Shown here: positions 27,073-37,214 of the stretch, one piece after another | How positions within the stretch are numbered: the first letter of the stretch is position 1 | How the letters are laid out: the number at the start of each line of letters is the position of its first letter | Source of the DNA: Mesorhizobium sp. NBSH29 | GTDB lineage: Bacteria > Pseudomonadota > Alphaproteobacteria > Rhizobiales > Rhizobiaceae | Assembly (NCBI RefSeq): GCF_015500055.1 | Contig: NZ_CP045492.1 | Span: forward strand, 2,552,501-2,616,500 | DNA length: 64,000 nt | Direction: 5' to 3' | The notes under the pieces: model-generated | Told to the model about the DNA's origin: nothing | The model's input: only the letters and a program-made list of their open reading frames with translations | The model's database searches: none | Program-made: the position numbers and the translations under genes

Positions 27073-27864
27073 TTAAGCTGCAGCAAGCCCCAGATTGATC
27101 ACCGTCGGCACGTGGTCGGATGGTTTCTCCCAGGCGCGAACATGCTTTTCCACCGAGGCAGAGGATAGTAGGTCAGCAGCTTCCGGTGATAGCATCAGAT
27201 GGTCGATACGGATGCCGTTATTCTTCTGCCATGCGCCGGCCTGATAGTCCCAGAACGTATAGACGCCTGGCGCTTCGCTGACCGACCGAAGAGCTTCAGT
27301 GAAGCCGAGATTGGCAAGGCGTCGAAAGGCCTGCCGGGTCTCTGGTTGGAACAACGCATCGCCTGTCCAATTCTCCGGAAACCGTGCGTCGGCAGGCTCA
27401 ATGATCACATTGTAGTCCCCGGCCAGCACAAGCGGCTCCTCGAGCGCAAGTCGCTCACCAGCCCATATTTCCAGCCGCTTCATCCAGCCAAGTTTGTATG
27501 AAAACTTTTCAGTGCCGGTCGGATTGCCATTGGGAAGGTAGAGCGAGACAACGCGCAACACGCCCCCGTCGGTAGAAAAAACGCCTTCGATGAACCGCGC
27601 CTGTTCGTCTAAATCGTCGCCGGGCAATCCACGGTTAACCTCGTCGAAGCGCAACTTCGAAAGGATCGCAACCCCGTTAAAGCCCTTCTGGCCGTGCGTT
27701 TCGACATGATAGCCCAGCGCTTCGATCTCAAGGCGGGGAAACTGCTCATCGACCGACTTGATTTCTTGCAGGCAGACAATGTCCGGGGCGCTCTCGGCCA
27801 GCCAGTGCAACAGGTTTTCAATGCGCGCCCTGACGCCGTTGATATTCCAGGTAACGATTTTCAT
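27073..27864 (-). CDS. xthA: Exodeoxyribonuclease III (AP endonuclease)
   Basis: A 263-residue DNA repair enzyme that cuts at abasic sites and removes 3' blocks. It begins MKIVTWNINGVRAR with the catalytic WNxNG, then DIVCLQEIK, GDYNV and the C-terminal IDHLMLS and SDHVP motifs with the catalytic His. The frame is open 11 codons upstream, but the family begins at this methionine. Length is normal for the XthA class. Confidence 0.94.
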   Translation of the reverse strand: MKIVTWNINGVRARIENLLHWLAESAPDIVCLQEIKSVDEQFPRLEIEALGYHVETHGQKGFNGVAILSKLRFDEVNRGLPGDDLDEQARFIEGVFSTDGGVLRVVSLYLPNGNPTGTEKFSYKLGWMKRLEIWAGERLALEEPLVLAGDYNVIIEPADARFPENWTGDALFQPETRQAFRRLANLGFTEALRSVSEAPGVYTFWDYQAGAWQKNNGIRIDHLMLSPEAADLLSSASVEKHVRAWEKPSDHVPTVINLGLAAA

Positions 27865-28007
27865 AGGAAGGCTCATTAGGGAAGGGAAAAGGCTCAACGT
27901 ATGCCGACTCGACCTTGCCTCATCTTCTCCATGAAAGGAACCCGCAACAGGCTCTCACCCATCCATGGTGCCATTTCTCAAAGGACCGGTACGCAGGTCG
28001 ACCACAA

Positions 28008-28355
28008 TCAGATGGAAAAGCTGGTTCCGCACCCGCAGGAGGCGACCGCATTCGGGTTTTTGATCTGGAAGGACTGACCCATCAGGTCATCGACGAAATC
28101 GATCACAGAACCGCCCATATAGACCAGCGACAGCTCGTCGACCAAAACAGTGGCGCCATTCCTTTCGATCACAACATCGTCGTCGTTGCGCTCGTCTACC
28201 AGGTCAAACTTGTAGGAAAAACCCGAACACCCGCCGCCATCGACCGAGACGCGCAGCGCCGATTTGCCCGGCTCGCCCGCAACAATTTTGGCGATGCGCG
28301 AGGCCGCAGCCTCAGTCATATCGACTTTCATAGTAGTTTTGACATCGGCGCCCAT
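28008..28355 (-). CDS. erpA: A-type iron-sulfur carrier (ErpA/IscA family)
   Basis: A 115-residue protein with the three conserved cysteines of the HesB family: GGGCSGFSYKF and the C-terminal CGCGTSFSI. It delivers Fe-S clusters to target enzymes. The ATG at 28355 has an AAGGTG ribosome site; the ATG at 28331 (MKVDMTEAA) is the other possible start. The frame continues far upstream opposite the dGTPase gene, but that part is antisense noise. ErpA versus IscA cannot be decided by eye. It is divergent from dgt. Confidence 0.88.
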   Translation of the reverse strand: MGADVKTTMKVDMTEAAASRIAKIVAGEPGKSALRVSVDGGGCSGFSYKFDLVDERNDDDVVIERNGATVLVDELSLVYMGGSVIDFVDDLMGQSFQIKNPNAVASCGCGTSFSI

Positions 28356-28433
28356 GGTCGTCACCTTGCTTTCGTCTTCTCTCCATAGGTATGAACGGGC
28401 GGGCGGTAAGTCAACTAATGGCGGCATGGGCGG

Positions 28434-29651
28434 ATGCAGGTGGATAAACTTGGCGACATCGGCTTCGGCTACAGGCCGCGAGCAACCTATGCCTGCGATC
28501 CCGGAGAGACACGCGGCCGCTTTTACGACGAGGTCGAAAGCCCAACCCGCACACCGTTCCAGCGCGACCGCGACCGCATTATCCATTCCACCGCGTTTCG
28601 GCGGCTGAAGCATAAGACGCAGGTATTCATCGCCCATGAAAGCGATCACTACCGCACACGCCTCACCCACACGATCGAGGTGGCCCAAATTGCCCGTGCC
28701 CTTGCTCGGGCGCTCCGCGGCGACGAGGATCTCGCCGAAGCCGTGGCGCTGGTTCACGATTTCGGTCACACGCCGTTCGGTCACACTGGCGAGGATGCGC
28801 TCAACGACAAGATGGCCGCTTTCGGTGGCTTTGATCACAACGCGCAGTCGCTACGCATCGTTACCAAGCTCGAACGCCGCTACGCCGAGTTCGACGGCCT
28901 CAACCTGACCTGGGAGACGCTGGAAGGTTTGGTCAAACACAACGGCCCGCTGGTTGATGCACAAGGCGGGGCGCTTAAAGATGCTGTCCCGCGTGCGATC
29001 CTCGACTATTCGACCCTGCATGATCTGGAGCTTGACCGGTTCGCCAGCCTGGAATCCCAATGCGCAGCAATTGCCGACGACATCGCCTATGACACTCACG
29101 ATATTGATGACGGCCTGCGCGCTGGGCTCTTGACTCTCGAAATGCTGGAAGATGTGCCGCTGTCCGGCGGTATCCTCAAACTTGTGCGCGAGAAATATCC
29201 GGCCCTTGATAACGTTCGTACCGGCCATGAACTGATGCGGCGCCAGATTACGGTCATGGTCGAGGATGTCATTCATACAGCCGGCGCAAACCTTTTAGCC
29301 ATCGCCCCACAGTCGGCGAGCGACGTGCACAATGCAGGCCGCGCTATCGTTGCTTTTTCAACCGACATGGCAGCGGCTGAAACAGAGCTGAAGGCTTTTC
29401 TCTACGCGAACCTTTACCGTCATCCCGATGTGATGCGAGTCCGCGCTAACGCCGACCGTATCGTGCGCGATCTGTTCGACACCTATATGGACGACCCGGC
29501 TGCAATGCCGGAAGGTTGGAGGGAAGTGCTGACGCGGGCGGATGATGCGGTAAAGGCGCGCCATGTCAGCGATTTTCTATCAGGCATGACTGACCCCTAT
29601 GCCCAGAAGGAACATCGGCGCTTGTTTGACCATACGCCGGATTTGAGCTAG
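28434..29651 (+). CDS. dgt: Deoxyguanosinetriphosphate triphosphohydrolase (dGTPase)-like HD protein
   Basis: A 405-residue HD-domain hydrolase that removes triphosphate from dGTP or other dNTPs. Metal-binding residues lie in [17 protein letters not shown] and [17 protein letters not shown], and the family's [20 protein letters not shown] segment is present near residue 40. It matches the shorter alphaproteobacterial Dgt class. The pairing with erpA upstream (divergent) and argS downstream is common in this order. The 41-bp gap to argS suggests co-transcription. Confidence 0.9.
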   Translation: MQVDKLGDIGFGYRPRATYACDPGETRGRFYDEVESPTRTPFQRDRDRIIHSTAFRRLKHKTQVFIAHESDHYRTRLTHTIEVAQIARALARALRGDEDLAEAVALVHDFGHTPFGHTGEDALNDKMAAFGGFDHNAQSLRIVTKLERRYAEFDGLNLTWETLEGLVKHNGPLVDAQGGALKDAVPRAILDYSTLHDLELDRFASLESQCAAIADDIAYDTHDIDDGLRAGLLTLEMLEDVPLSGGILKLVREKYPALDNVRTGHELMRRQITVMVEDVIHTAGANLLAIAPQSASDVHNAGRAIVAFSTDMAAAETELKAFLYANLYRHPDVMRVRANADRIVRDLFDTYMDDPAAMPEGWREVLTRADDAVKARHVSDFLSGMTDPYAQKEHRRLFDHTPDLS

Positions 29652-29712
29652 TCCGGCGCGGATTTATAGTGTTCCGGCTGCCGGGCGCTTTGTGCTTTTT
29701 TGGACCTCACCG

Positions 29713-31470
29713 ATGAACATTTTTGCCGATTTTAACAACCGGATCGAAGCGATTGTCGCCAGACTTGGGCTCAAGGACATCGCCGGCGGTGACCTCGTAC
29801 TGTCGCGCATCGCTGTGGAGCCGCCACGTGACCCCTCGCATGGGGACCTGGCAACCAACGTCGCCATGGTTCTGGCGAAATCGGTCGGGCAAAACCCGAG
29901 GCAGCTGGCAGATACGTTTGCCGCCGAATTGCTCAATGATCCCGACATCGCATCCACGGAAGTTGCGGGCCCCGGCTTTGTTAATCTACGGCTGAATGAT
30001 GGTTTCTGGCAGGCACAGCTTGCCGATATGCTGGCTGCCGGGCAGGATTATGGCCGCTCTACCATTGGCATGGGCCGCCGCGTCAACGTCGAATATGTCT
30101 CCGCAAATCCCACAGGCCCGATGCATGTCGGTCATTGCCGCGGCGCAGTCGTGGGCGATGCGCTGGCCAACATCCTGGCCTTTGCCGGCCACGATGTGAC
30201 CAAGGAATATTATATCAACGATGCAGGAGTTCAGATCGACGTTCTGGCGCGTTCGGTTCTGCTGCGCTACCGCGAGGCGCTGGGCGAGGATATCGGCGAG
30301 ATACCCTCCGGGCTCTACCCCGGCGACTATCTGGTACCGCTAGGTCAGGCGCTGGCCGCCGAGTTTGGAAATAATTTGCTGCACAAGACCGAAAGCGAGG
30401 CACTAGAGCTAGTTTCGGCACGTGCCATAGATGCGATGATGGTGCTGATCCGTGAGGATCTGGCGCTGCTCAACGTGCACCACAATGTGTTCTTCTCCGA
30501 GCGCCAACTACACGCCGACAATGCCCGTGCCATCCGCACTGCCATCAACGACCTGACGATGAAGGGTCATGTCTACAAGGGCAAGCTGCCACCGCCCAAG
30601 GGTCAGAAGGACGAGGAATGGGAAGACCGTGAACAGACCCTGTTCCGTTCAACCGATGTTGGCGATGACATTGACCGCCCGCTGGTAAAATCCGATGGCG
30701 ACTACACCTATTTCGCAGCAGACGTTGCCTATATCAAGGACAAGCTGGATCGTGGCTTCAACGACCTGATCTTCGTGCTGGGTGCTGATCACGGCGGCTA
30801 CGTAAAACGCATGGAAGCATTGGCGAAGGCCGTCTCGGGTGGTTCCGCCTCGCTGACGATCCTGCTGTGCCAGCTGGTAAAACTGTTCCGCGACGGCGAG
30901 CCGGTGCGTATGTCCAAGCGCTCAGGTGAATTCGTCACGCTGCGCGAGGTCGTGGAAGAGGTGGGGCGCGATCCCATCCGCTTCATGATGCTGTACCGCA
31001 AGAACGACGCGCCGCTGGATTTCGACTTTGCCAAGGTAACCGAACAGTCCAAGGACAATCCGGTTTTTTACGTGCAGTATGCTTCGGCGCGGACCCATTC
31101 GGTCTTTCGGCAGGCGCGCGAGCAGCTGGGAGACATCCCGTTTGACCGCCAGACGCTGTTGGGTGAGGTCGCGCGGTTGACTGACGAGAGTGAGATCGGG
31201 CTGATCAAAAAACTTGCCGAATATCCGCGTCTGATCGAAGGTGCGGCCCTCGCACATGAGCCGCATCGCCTTGCATTCTATCTCTACGAACTTGCGTCGT
31301 GCTTCCATGCGCACTGGAATCGCGGGGGCGATAATGACGACTTACGGTTTGTTAAGGTTAACGACCCACAATTGACGCATGCCAGGCTGGGACTGGTGCA
31401 GGCCGTTTCGGACGTATTGAAGTCCGGTCTGGCGCTCATCGGAGCTGACGCTCCTACAGAGATGCGCTAG
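29713..31470 (+). CDS. argS: Arginyl-tRNA synthetase
   Basis: A 585-residue class I synthetase. The HIGH-type motif is [17 protein letters not shown] near residue 130, and the KMSKS counterpart is RMSKRSGEF, a form seen in ArgRS. The N-terminal additional domain that recognises the tRNA elbow and the C-terminal DALR anticodon-binding domain ([15 protein letters not shown]) are present. Start chosen at [11 protein letters not shown]; an ATG seven codons earlier is less likely. Confidence 0.96.
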   Translation: MNIFADFNNRIEAIVARLGLKDIAGGDLVLSRIAVEPPRDPSHGDLATNVAMVLAKSVGQNPRQLADTFAAELLNDPDIASTEVAGPGFVNLRLNDGFWQAQLADMLAAGQDYGRSTIGMGRRVNVEYVSANPTGPMHVGHCRGAVVGDALANILAFAGHDVTKEYYINDAGVQIDVLARSVLLRYREALGEDIGEIPSGLYPGDYLVPLGQALAAEFGNNLLHKTESEALELVSARAIDAMMVLIREDLALLNVHHNVFFSERQLHADNARAIRTAINDLTMKGHVYKGKLPPPKGQKDEEWEDREQTLFRSTDVGDDIDRPLVKSDGDYTYFAADVAYIKDKLDRGFNDLIFVLGADHGGYVKRMEALAKAVSGGSASLTILLCQLVKLFRDGEPVRMSKRSGEFVTLREVVEEVGRDPIRFMMLYRKNDAPLDFDFAKVTEQSKDNPVFYVQYASARTHSVFRQAREQLGDIPFDRQTLLGEVARLTDESEIGLIKKLAEYPRLIEGAALAHEPHRLAFYLYELASCFHAHWNRGGDNDDLRFVKVNDPQLTHARLGLVQAVSDVLKSGLALIGADAPTEMR

Positions 31471-31573
31471 GTTAACCAACGGGTTTCTGTCACCTTTTGC
31501 CCACATTGGACTGGTAGGGCCGAGCTTAAGTGACGTCGCTGGCGTCCGGCTGAGTATAAGTGCGGAAGAGACC

Positions 31574-34447
31574 ATGGCAGACAGAAACCCGATGAAAAAA
31601 CCCATCGATTCGCGTCCCGGAGAGGACGATCCCTTCGCCGAACTAACCCGTATCATGGGTTTTGATCCGCGCGTTCCAGTGGGGCAGGGAACGCCACCCG
31701 CCGTCGAAAAACTGGCTGCGCTGGCCGCAGAGGAAAATGATTTTTCCATCGACCTTGAAAAGGAACTGATGGGTGAATTCGGCGACATGGACGACGATCT
31801 TGCAGATGCAGCGCCGCTCGCTCACCAGGCACAGGCATCACAGCCTTTGTCAGAGGATCTGCCGTCAGAAGAGTTTGAACTGGACATAGCTGGCGAGATG
31901 GAGGCCGGGTTTCATCTTGATTCCGCTGCCGACCTGGAAATGTCGCAGCAGTTCGAGCCGGCGTTTGCACCCGAAGCCGCAGCCGATGAAGACATCGATT
32001 TCCCTGAGTTTGAGGCATTTGCCTCTGATTCCATCCCAGATGCCGATGACAACAGCGATAATGCGCTGGTCGGCGAGATGGAATCCGTTTTTGCTAATGA
32101 AATAGAGGCCGACTCCCCCCTTTCGCTCGATGACGACGGGCTGTTTGACGATCTGGATTTGGAACTAACCAACGAAGTTGCGGCTTCACCACAGGTTCAG
32201 GCGTACGACGAGGCAGCCAGTGCCGAGCCTAAAATGTTTGATAGTTCAGACTTTGAACTTGAAAAGGACGAGGTCAGCGAAACCGGACCGGTGGCATCGT
32301 GGCAGGCCGAGGATGTGGTCGACGACGAGGCAGCGCCTCTGATCCCACTCGGTTCGGCGTATGAAACGGCCAGCGCCGAAAAAGTCGGTTTTGGCGATAC
32401 TTATCCAGTCGATTCCAGCCAGCCCGTTCTGCCTGCTGCCGAGCTCGGGTTCGACCCGCAGGACGATCTTGAAGCTGAACTGAACGCCTTGCTCGGGCGC
32501 GGCCCAACCGCCTCAGGACCGGCTCACGATTTCGGTGCCGAGCCCGCGTGGGATCCGACCCCGTTCGAAACTTCCTCGACGAAGATGGAAGAACCTGAGT
32601 TCGAACCCCATCAGGACCTGTCGGACTGGCAGCCTCAAGAGCCGGCATCATTCGATGCATTAGTCGAGGAAGAGATCGAAACCGATCCGCTGACCGATTT
32701 TGTTGTCGAGCAGGAACTGCTGGCCGACCTCGAACAGGATATCGAGCTCGACATGGATGAACTGTCACTCGACGACGGTGTCACCGTGCAGGCGGGCTGG
32801 CAAGAACCGGTTGTACAAGAGACCTCGCCAGCGTGGGATTCTCCGGCATATGACACAGGGCAGGCTTCTTTGGCCGGCGAGGCGGTACGCAACGTTCGGT
32901 TCGCATCGCTTGCTCCAGAACCCATCGCCGATGATCCCTTCGAGATGCTCTCCGCCATGGTCAATGACAGCTACGAAGCCGAGGCACCTGCGGCCAGATA
33001 CGAACGACCGGATATTGACACAATCGACGTCCCTGAATCGGCCATTGCGGTTGCGGACGATCTTGATCTTCCCGACGTCTCATTCCCGGAAGAGCTCCCG
33101 GTTGCAGCTGACCTTGACGACTTCGAAGCAGAATTGACCAATGCCTTCAACGCACCGGTCGAGCCTGAGCCGGCTGCCCCGCCGCAGTGGGAACTGGATG
33201 ATCTTGCGTCTTACGAACAATCACAGTCGCAGGATTACTATGCCGGTGCAGCTGTCGCGGGCACTGCTGGAACAGCAACCGTCTCCGCATCTGCGTCGCA
33301 ACATAATTTTGACGACGACGCCTTTGCCGGCTTCACACCCGCCCCAAAAGCCTACCCGCCGCTGAGCGAAGACGAACTGTCTTTTGGCTCGAGCGAAGAT
33401 ATGGCTGCGTACCATCCTCCCGAGCCCCCGCGAGACACTGGCAACAGGCGTGGGCTGCTAATTGCTGCCATCGTCGGCGGAGTGGCGCTACTTGGTGGCG
33501 TTGGCGCATTCGCGCTTTCGGGTGGCAAAGAAGCCGGCGCGCCGGTCGTCGTGCGTGCTGACACCGATCCGATCAAGGTACGTCCGGAAAATCCGGGCGG
33601 AACTACCGTCCCCAATCAGGACAACAAAGTTTTTCAGAGCATGAATGGTACCGAGAATACAGCGGCGCCTACGCAGGAGACACTGATCTCCGGAACTGAA
33701 GAGCCGGTCGATATGGTTGCGACAGGCGAGGACGACAACGAAGCCTTCATGGCAGACGGCGAGGAGGCCGCGGACGGTACGGACGTCGCAGTTTCTCAGA
33801 AAGGCGAAGACCGCGTCGCGCCGGAGCTTGAAGTCCAGACGGTTAACAACAGCACCCTGGCTGTGGCGCCGCGGCGGGTACGCACCATGGTCGTACGTGC
33901 CGACGGAACGCTGGTGCCGAGCGAAGAGCCCTCGGCCCCTTCGCAGGCCACCGAACAGGCACCAACAACCTTGCAGCCGGCGACAGCCGAGGAAACCGCA
34001 TCGTTGCAGCCGATCGAGACTGCTGCTGCACCTGCACCCAAGCCGGCGCCAACAGCAAAGCCAACGAGGGCCGCTGCAACTGTGCCGGATACCGGCCCTG
34101 TTGCGCCGCAACGGCCTGCGGATCAGCCGATCGACATCATTGGCGGCAATCAGCAGCCTGAACAGGTCGCGCTTGCAGGTGGGGCAGCCGCCACGGCCGC
34201 AGCCGGTGGCTGGTCGGTCCAGATCGCCTCGCAGCCAAGCCAGGAGGCCGCACAGTCGAGCTATAACAACCTGTCGCGTCGCTACAGCAACGTTATCGGT
34301 GACAAAGGGGTCAATATCGTCAAGGCGGATGTCTCGGGCCGTGGCACCTTCTGGCGGGTCCGTGTGCCAGCTGGCTCGCGTGATGAGGCTATCTCGTTGT
34401 GTGAACGTTACAAATCGGCAGGCGGCAACTGCTTCGTGTCAAAGTAG
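31574..34447 (+). CDS. SPOR-domain cell envelope protein
   Basis: A 957-residue bitopic membrane protein. Residues 1 to about 620 are very acidic and low in complexity (Asp/Glu/Pro/Ala), predicted cytoplasmic. A single TM segment (LLIAAIVGGVALLGGVGAFA) lies near 625-648, then a disordered periplasmic linker, and a C-terminal SPOR domain from about 880 (GGWSVQIASQPSQEAAQ to GGNCFVSK) that binds denuded peptidoglycan at division sites. The position between argS and nagZ is, to my knowledge, conserved in rhizobia. The GGAAGAG site precedes the ATG. Confidence 0.88.
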   Translation: MADRNPMKKPIDSRPGEDDPFAELTRIMGFDPRVPVGQGTPPAVEKLAALAAEENDFSIDLEKELMGEFGDMDDDLADAAPLAHQAQASQPLSEDLPSEEFELDIAGEMEAGFHLDSAADLEMSQQFEPAFAPEAAADEDIDFPEFEAFASDSIPDADDNSDNALVGEMESVFANEIEADSPLSLDDDGLFDDLDLELTNEVAASPQVQAYDEAASAEPKMFDSSDFELEKDEVSETGPVASWQAEDVVDDEAAPLIPLGSAYETASAEKVGFGDTYPVDSSQPVLPAAELGFDPQDDLEAELNALLGRGPTASGPAHDFGAEPAWDPTPFETSSTKMEEPEFEPHQDLSDWQPQEPASFDALVEEEIETDPLTDFVVEQELLADLEQDIELDMDELSLDDGVTVQAGWQEPVVQETSPAWDSPAYDTGQASLAGEAVRNVRFASLAPEPIADDPFEMLSAMVNDSYEAEAPAARYERPDIDTIDVPESAIAVADDLDLPDVSFPEELPVAADLDDFEAELTNAFNAPVEPEPAAPPQWELDDLASYEQSQSQDYYAGAAVAGTAGTATVSASASQHNFDDDAFAGFTPAPKAYPPLSEDELSFGSSEDMAAYHPPEPPRDTGNRRGLLIAAIVGGVALLGGVGAFALSGGKEAGAPVVVRADTDPIKVRPENPGGTTVPNQDNKVFQSMNGTENTAAPTQETLISGTEEPVDMVATGEDDNEAFMADGEEAADGTDVAVSQKGEDRVAPELEVQTVNNSTLAVAPRRVRTMVVRADGTLVPSEEPSAPSQATEQAPTTLQPATAEETASLQPIETAAAPAPKPAPTAKPTRAAATVPDTGPVAPQRPADQPIDIIGGNQQPEQVALAGGAAATAAAGGWSVQIASQPSQEAAQSSYNNLSRRYSNVIGDKGVNIVKADVSGRGTFWRVRVPAGSRDEAISLCERYKSAGGNCFVSK

Positions 34448-34468
34448 CAACTGCAGATCGTACTCATG

Positions 34469-34498
34469 AAAGGGCGCAGCCTTGGCTGCGCCCTTTTT
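34469..34498 (+). terminator. Rho-independent terminator after the SPOR gene
   Basis: A perfect 13-bp stem (AAAGGGCGCAGCC / GGCTGCGCCCTTT) with a TT loop and a T tract, 22 bases after the stop. Confidence 0.88.
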
Positions 34499-34553
34499 CG
34501 TTGTCGCAAACAGATGCGTGCCAAGACGTTTGCTTCGCGCTAGAATCGGCGCC

Positions 34554-35573
34554 ATGACCGAATCAAAATCCATGATCCTGGGCTGCTCCGGGCAGTCTCT
34601 GACCGCAGATGAAATCGCTTTCTACCGTGATGAGCGCCCCTGGGGCTTCATCTTGTTTGCACGCAATATTGGCGAGGCGGCACAGATATCCGACCTGACA
34701 GATGCGATGCGTGACAGCGTCGGGCGCCCCGATGCGCCGGTCTTCGTGGATCAGGAGGGGGGCCGCGTTCAAAGGTTGCGACCGCCTCTAGTTCCCAACT
34801 ATCCATCCGGTTCGGCCTTCGGTACGCTTTATGCGGAGGACCAAGAAGCCGCGTTGCGGGCAGCTTGGCTTCTGTCGCGGCTGCATGCCTGCGACCTCAG
34901 ACGTCTCGGCATCACAGCCAATTGTCTGCCAGTGCTTGATGTGCCGGTCGAGGGCGCCAGTGATGTCATCGGCACGCGCGCCTATGGCAAGCATCCCGAT
35001 ATCGTCACCGCCCTTGGCCGTGCCGCGGCCGAAGGCCTGATGGCTGGCGGGATGCTACCCGTCATGAAGCACGTTCCCGGCCATGGACGGGCGTTTTCGG
35101 ACTCGCATCTCGAATTGCCAATACTCGATACCCCGCTTGCTGATCTCGAGCGTCATGATTTCGTGCCATTCCAGGCGCTAAAGGATTTACCGGCGGCTAT
35201 GACTGCTCATGTCGTCTACAACTCGGTTGATCCTGACAATCCAGCCACCACGTCGAAGAAGGTGATCGAGGAGATTGTGCGCGGTCATATTGGCTTCGAC
35301 GGACTTCTGATCAGCGATGATACCTCAATGAAGGCACTTTCTGGGGATTTCCCCTCGAAAGCTGCTGCGATCCTTGCGGCAGGCTGCGATCTGGTCCTTC
35401 ACTGCAACGGCGTGATGTCGGAAATGGCGGGCATCGCCTCGCGCACCACGCCGCTGACCGGAAAAGCGCTGTCGCGTGCCAATACGGCACTTGCCGTCAT
35501 CGGTGACGGCGACGGTGGCGCTGAAACAGAACTTCGGGCGGAATTCGCCCAACACTTCGAAGCGGTGGCATAG
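34554..35573 (+). CDS. nagZ: Beta-N-acetylhexosaminidase (peptidoglycan recycling)
   Basis: A 339-residue glycoside hydrolase family 3 enzyme that removes GlcNAc from anhydro-muropeptides in the cytoplasm. It contains FVDQEGGRVQRLRPP near residue 65 and the catalytic KHVPGHGRAFSDSHLELP segment. The frame is open 24 codons upstream, overlapping the terminator, but the family starts at MTESKSMILG. It is followed 22 bases later by scpA. Confidence 0.93.
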   Translation: MTESKSMILGCSGQSLTADEIAFYRDERPWGFILFARNIGEAAQISDLTDAMRDSVGRPDAPVFVDQEGGRVQRLRPPLVPNYPSGSAFGTLYAEDQEAALRAAWLLSRLHACDLRRLGITANCLPVLDVPVEGASDVIGTRAYGKHPDIVTALGRAAAEGLMAGGMLPVMKHVPGHGRAFSDSHLELPILDTPLADLERHDFVPFQALKDLPAAMTAHVVYNSVDPDNPATTSKKVIEEIVRGHIGFDGLLISDDTSMKALSGDFPSKAAAILAAGCDLVLHCNGVMSEMAGIASRTTPLTGKALSRANTALAVIGDGDGGAETELRAEFAQHFEAVA

Positions 35574-35595
35574 TCCCTGCTTCAGGGAGCTGCAC

Positions 35596-36441
35596 GTGGC
35601 CCAAAAGGTCGAAAGTAAAAGCGGCGCAAAGCCGGCACCGATGGATCGGCTTTGGGCCGAGAACGATGATGCGCGTGGTGTGTCTGAACCTGCGCTGGTG
35701 GTCGATGTTGCTGGCTTCGAAGGCCCGCTCGACCTGTTGCTCCATCTGGCCCGGACGCAGAAGGTCGACCTGGCGCGCATCTCGATTCTCGGGCTGGTTG
35801 AACAGTACCTGCTCTTTGTCGACAAGGCCCGCGCACTGCGGTTGGAACTCGCCGCCGACTATCTGGTCATGGCCGCCTGGCTGGCGTTCCTTAAATCAAA
35901 ACTCCTGATCCCCAAGCAGCCGGGCGATGAGGGCGAAAGCGGCGAGGAGCTTGCCGCTGTCCTGCAGTTCAGGCTGAAACGCCTCGAAGCCATGCGCGAT
36001 GCGGCGGCCCGGCTGGTCAACCGCAACCGACTTGGCCGGGATGTGTTTGCCCGAGGTATGCCTGAGCTGGTGATCGTCGAGAAGCGTAACGAATATTCGG
36101 CCAGCCTCTACGATCTGTTGACCTCCTATGCCTCGCAGCGCCAGCGTCAGGCGATCACCAACGTCACTATCGCTAAACGTGGCACCTGGTCGCTGAAGCA
36201 GGCGCGCGATATGCTGACCCGCATGGTGGGCGAACTAAAGGACTGGACCGCGCTAGACCGTTTCCTGTTTGAGTATCTGGCAAGTCCAGCAGAGCGCGCC
36301 ACCGCTCTTGCCAGCACTTTTGCCGCTACGCTCGAGATGGTCCGAGAAGGCCAGATCGAGATGCGCCAGGACGAGGCGTTTTCTCCCATCTACATGCGCC
36401 AGCGCCAGCAGCCGAAAAGTATGATCGAGAGAGCATCATGA
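35596..36441 (+). CDS. scpA: Segregation and condensation protein A
   Basis: A 281-residue kleisin subunit of the SMC-ScpAB condensin. It has the conserved N-terminal FEGPLDLLLHLARTQKVDL, followed by VEQYLLFV and DYLVMAAWLAFLKSKLLIP, and a C-terminal winged-helix region. The GTG at 35596 follows AGGGAG and is preferred over the upstream open frame. It overlaps scpB by four bases (ATGA). Confidence 0.92.
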   Translation: MAQKVESKSGAKPAPMDRLWAENDDARGVSEPALVVDVAGFEGPLDLLLHLARTQKVDLARISILGLVEQYLLFVDKARALRLELAADYLVMAAWLAFLKSKLLIPKQPGDEGESGEELAAVLQFRLKRLEAMRDAAARLVNRNRLGRDVFARGMPELVIVEKRNEYSASLYDLLTSYASQRQRQAITNVTIAKRGTWSLKQARDMLTRMVGELKDWTALDRFLFEYLASPAERATALASTFAATLEMVREGQIEMRQDEAFSPIYMRQRQQPKSMIERAS

Positions 36442-37163
36442 GTGAAAGCCGCAACGCGTCGATCATCCCCTTCGAGCCACCCAACAGCGATGAAAATCCG
36501 GCCGCCCGGATTGCGCTTGCCGAAGCGGTGCGCATGGCCGAAGCACTTATTTTTGCCAGCGCCGAACCGATTTCGGAAAAGCAACTCGCCGTGCGCCTGC
36601 CCGAGGGCACCGACATGGGCGCCGTCATGGCCGACCTGCAACGCATCTACGCCAAGCGTGGCGTCAGCCTCGTTCATGTCGGCGAAGGCTGGGCCTTCCG
36701 CACCGCCGGCGATCTCGCCTTCTTGATGAGCCGCGACACCATCCAGCAGAAAAAGCTCTCGCGTGCAGCGCTCGAGGTTTTGGCCATCATAGCTTATCAC
36801 CAACCCGCGACCCGTGCAGAGATTGAAGATGTCCGCGGCGTTGAAACCTCAAAGGGCACGCTCGACACACTTCTAGAAACCGAATGGGTGCGCATGCGCG
36901 GTCGCCGTCGCACTCCGGGTCGCCCCGTCACCTATGGCACCACGGAAAAATTCCTCGACCATTTCCAGCTCGAGGAAATCCGCGACCTTCCAGGCATGGA
37001 AGAGTTAAAGGGGGCAGGGCTTCTGTCAACGCGGATGCCTTCCAACTTCTCGATGCCGACGCCGATGTCTGACCCCGACGAGATGGCCGAGGACGAAGAT
37101 CCGCTGACCGATATCGATCTGGAAGAGCTCGGCCTGTTGACACCCCGTGTCGAGGATGATTGA
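36438..37163 (+). CDS. scpB: Segregation and condensation protein B
   Basis: A 241-residue partner of ScpA with two winged-helix domains. The conserved region FASAEPISEKQLAVRLP is near residue 35, and RAALEVLAIIAYHQPATRAE then EDVRGVETSKGTLDTLLETE in the second domain. The acidic C terminus is longer than in Bacillus ScpB. Translation is coupled to scpA by an ATGA overlap. Confidence 0.93.
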   Translation: MSESRNASIIPFEPPNSDENPAARIALAEAVRMAEALIFASAEPISEKQLAVRLPEGTDMGAVMADLQRIYAKRGVSLVHVGEGWAFRTAGDLAFLMSRDTIQQKKLSRAALEVLAIIAYHQPATRAEIEDVRGVETSKGTLDTLLETEWVRMRGRRRTPGRPVTYGTTEKFLDHFQLEEIRDLPGMEELKGAGLLSTRMPSNFSMPTPMSDPDEMAEDEDPLTDIDLEELGLLTPRVEDD

Positions 37164-37214
37164 CGAGGCCCTTCCAGCATCATCGGCAACATGGCCTGAA
37201 GGGTTCGGTACAAG

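Noticed and set aside
28356-28838. N-terminal extension of the ErpA/IscA-type frame
   Set aside because: The extra codons are antisense to dgt, and the carrier family begins at or just after 28355.
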